A DNA stretch of 6,691 bases, from the NCBI GenBank assembly GCA_036258055.1, contig DATAEK010000168.1, forward strand, positions 1 through 6,691, given 5' to 3'. The notes under the pieces were generated by a model that saw only the letters and a program-made list of their open reading frames with translations, searched no databases and had not been told where the DNA came from. Below are positions 6,401 to 6,691 of this stretch, piece by piece (position 1 is the first letter of the stretch; each line of letters begins with the position of its first letter). Made by a program: the position numbers and the translations under genes. The stretch is from DATAEK01 sp036258055. GTDB taxonomy: Bacteria; Acidobacteriota; Vicinamibacteria; Vicinamibacterales; 2-12-FULL-66-21.

Positions 6401-6528
6401 TCAACCTGTTCAACCGCAACAACGTGGCCAGCGTGCAGAACGTGGCGGGTGCGAGCTTCGGCACGCCGTCAACGTACTTCCCCGGGCGTGAGATTCAGTT
6501 CGGCGTGCGGTACTTCTTCGGGCAATAG
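3436..6528 (+). CDS. Oar-like TonB-dependent receptor with carboxypeptidase-regulatory-like N-domain
   Basis: A complete 1030-residue outer-membrane receptor, expected to import a large or scarce solute using TonB energy. In order: a signal peptide (1-32, hydrophobic core about 14-26, cleavage likely after SFA before Q33); a carboxypeptidase-regulatory-like Ig-type domain (about 34-115, starting ITGSIAGTIKDSSGSVVPG); the plug (about 125-250) with LPLNGRNF (155-162), FLVDGAENNDP (196-206) and GRAQGGVVNVITRSGTN (235-251); and a large beta-barrel rich in alternating aromatic strands. A long non-strand insertion around residues 656-765 is probably extracellular. A DLDGDGLVDQRD turn (939-950) precedes the last strands. 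The chain ends YFFGQ, so the usual terminal aromatic is followed by two more residues. LPLNGRNF-type plugs are typical of acidobacterial receptors. No TonB box could be assigned. It is divergent from the regulator, which may control it. The ligand is unknown. Confidence 0.95.
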   Translation: MSSVRPSSPITTSLCALVVVFAGILAPATSFAQITGSIAGTIKDSSGSVVPGVTVTVSGPALQREKVTATSGSDGTYRVPLLPPGVYQVTYELSGFRSATRDSIDVAINQQATLDITLAVAGVAESVKVTTTTPLVETERSDMSSRVTGRTIDALPLNGRNFVDLVSLVPGARPVPEGQQGANVSIFGERGAAVSFLVDGAENNDPLNGGVALRYTQDSVREFEVVTTGYEAEFGRAQGGVVNVITRSGTNHLDGRAFWFRRDDALDASNVEGQDAPKLSRDQWGGTLGGPIKKDRAFFFGSFERLDETRGVNIDRSKIPAFVLAGTATPGGVEDFSIGPETGAYTLVGKGDFSFDASHRLSITANNNSQDVTGEISSPVAGTQALPSAAATTNDDGWALIGRDTKLFGSTTFLESTVGYIHQDAGANAERTTRAEPILLLLVNPGFLQTGAPFGGRSDREPNRFQISQTLSHFKNWHGDHQFKAGWDFNRVTLTGFNEVQNDVEYSAAFINPNANAINAALFQTLGFQQSAARFFTLSANPNGSLDLDITSNATAFFGQDTWQVSPKATLNLGLRYDYDSLFGGDKNNISPRLGVIWDVANNHRTLVKANWGLFFDRNVLSAAATVPEKGGVFTRSAFDVALPRLGTDYTDTLIDLVITSGFPPGSGGPPAQNPNYRTFANALRADPLALYKLLGISVPNPAVPPIVTADNVQQLSGKTPGQVLSLLELTYVGTDWEFFDVPGGSILGNRVLSFFPRGPLAFSRDVSVYDEDRTPWTNGFNVGVDQQLGSTMMVSAMYVHRRSHDLLTRRIVNLYDVPPGNPNFGKTTDGGPRISQVGYDGHIDYDGIVLVFRRRFVNGYQFGASYTGSRARDNLLTGNVGSTFSNNNHPEIDEGPSNQSVPHIFTGNGLVTLPYEIAVSGIVFWRSGSAFNPRGIVDLDGDGLVDQRDTTQPRNSFRTKAYGDVDMRVEKQFRFGEGHRISALVEAFNLFNRNNVASVQNVAGASFGTPSTYFPGREIQFGVRYFFGQ

Positions 6529-6533
6529 ATATC

Positions 6534-6585
6534 AGTCGCTAGTCGGCAGTCGGGAGTCGGCAGTCACAGTCGGCAGTCAGTCGCG
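6534..6585. repeat. Degenerate 7-bp tandem array, unit AGTCGGC
   Basis: It starts 5 bp after the receptor stop codon. Successive units read AGTCGCT, AGTCGGC, AGTCGGG, AGTCGGC, AGTCAC, AGTCGGC, AGTC, AGTCGCG: every unit starts AGTC, and the full-length ones keep a 7-bp period. It is a microsatellite-like intergenic array, with no protein-coding role assigned. Confidence 0.85.
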
Positions 6586-6599
6586 CGCCGCAGGCGCGC
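6583..6599. repeat. Perfect 7-bp-stem hairpin after the receptor gene
   Basis: GCGCGCC (6583-6589) and GGCGCGC (6593-6599) flank a 3-nt loop GCA. It lies about 55 bp beyond the receptor stop and could help end or stabilise its transcript, but there is no T-run, so it is not called a terminator. It contains CCGCAGGCGC, the same ten bases that open the 57-bp block of the upstream intergenic repeat. Confidence 0.6.
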
Positions 6600-6610
6600 C
6601 CGCCGGAGCG

Positions 6611-6638
6611 GAGCGGGGCCATGGGGCCCCCGCGAGCG
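6611..6638 (+). repeat. GC-rich palindromic element related to one at 755-779
   Basis: This strand reads GAGCGGGG, a short spacer, then TGGGGCCCC and GCGAGCG. The minus strand of 755-779 reads the same blocks in the same order, differing by a base substitution and by three extra bases here. GGGGCC (6615-6620) pairs with GGCCCC (6625-6630). The two occurrences lie in opposite orientation on either side of the gene cluster. They probably belong to one dispersed intergenic repeat family. Confidence 0.55.
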
Positions 6639-6653
6639 AGGGCGCAGGGGGGT

Positions 6654-6675
6654 CCGGCGGGGCGAAGCCCCCCGG
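6654..6675. repeat. GC-rich hairpin near the window end
   Basis: CCGG (6654-6657) pairs with CCGG (6672-6675), and GGGGC (6659-6663) pairs with GCCCC (6667-6671) around a GAA loop, with one bulged C at 6658. It is followed on the plus strand by ATAAAAAT, an A-run rather than a T-run, so it does not fit an intrinsic terminator for the receptor gene. On the minus strand the T-run would precede the hairpin, which also does not fit. Confidence 0.5.
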
Positions 6676-6691
6676 ATAAAAATGAGAGCCG

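Noticed and set aside
6654..6683. Intrinsic terminator for the receptor gene
   Set aside because: The hairpin is followed by an A-run rather than a T-run on the receptor's strand, and on the opposite strand the T-run would come before the stem.
6682..6691. Possible start codon of a next plus-strand gene (ATGAGAGCCG)
   Set aside because: Only ten bases remain in the window and there is no convincing ribosome-binding site.

Overview
The window reads as a piece of a high-GC Gram-negative chromosome. The best guess is an Acidobacteriota member, possibly class Vicinamibacteria. The reasons are the very large Oar-like TonB-dependent receptor with an N-terminal carboxypeptidase-regulatory-like domain and the LPLNGRNF plug motif, the strong GC bias, and intergenic DNA full of 7-bp tandem repeats and GC-rich hairpins. 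This assignment is inference; there is no rRNA or marker gene in the window.

Layout. Positions 1-728 (minus strand) hold a short-chain dehydrogenase/reductase (SDR) whose last residues lie outside the window. Positions 729-1101 are a gene-free 373-bp spacer built from two adjacent head-to-tail copies of a mosaic repeat, with three strong hairpins and a short 7-bp tandem. Positions 1102-2490 (minus) encode a 13-segment sodium:solute symporter (SSS family). One codon upstream of it and in the same reading frame, positions 2494-3357 (minus) encode an unusual regulator that joins a MerR-type helix-turn-helix, a Cro/XRE helix-turn-helix and a cupin ligand domain. A 78-bp divergent promoter region (3358-3435) carries two inverted repeats. 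Positions 3436-6528 (plus) encode a complete 1030-residue TonB-dependent outer-membrane receptor. The last 163 bp are non-coding: a 7-bp tandem array, then GC-rich palindromes, one of them related to an element in the 729-1101 spacer.

How the genes may work together (inference): the receptor would bring a solute across the outer membrane, the symporter across the inner membrane, and the SDR would oxidise or reduce it or a metabolite. The MerR-XRE-cupin protein would sense a small molecule through its cupin and control both the minus-strand transcript and the divergent receptor from the shared intergenic operator. The substrate cannot be deduced from the sequence.

The most noteworthy items are the two-DNA-binding-domain regulator with its palindromic operator candidate, the in-frame TGA-TCG-ATG junction between regulator and transporter, the tandemly duplicated mosaic intergenic repeat, and family-motif departures in the SDR and the symporter.
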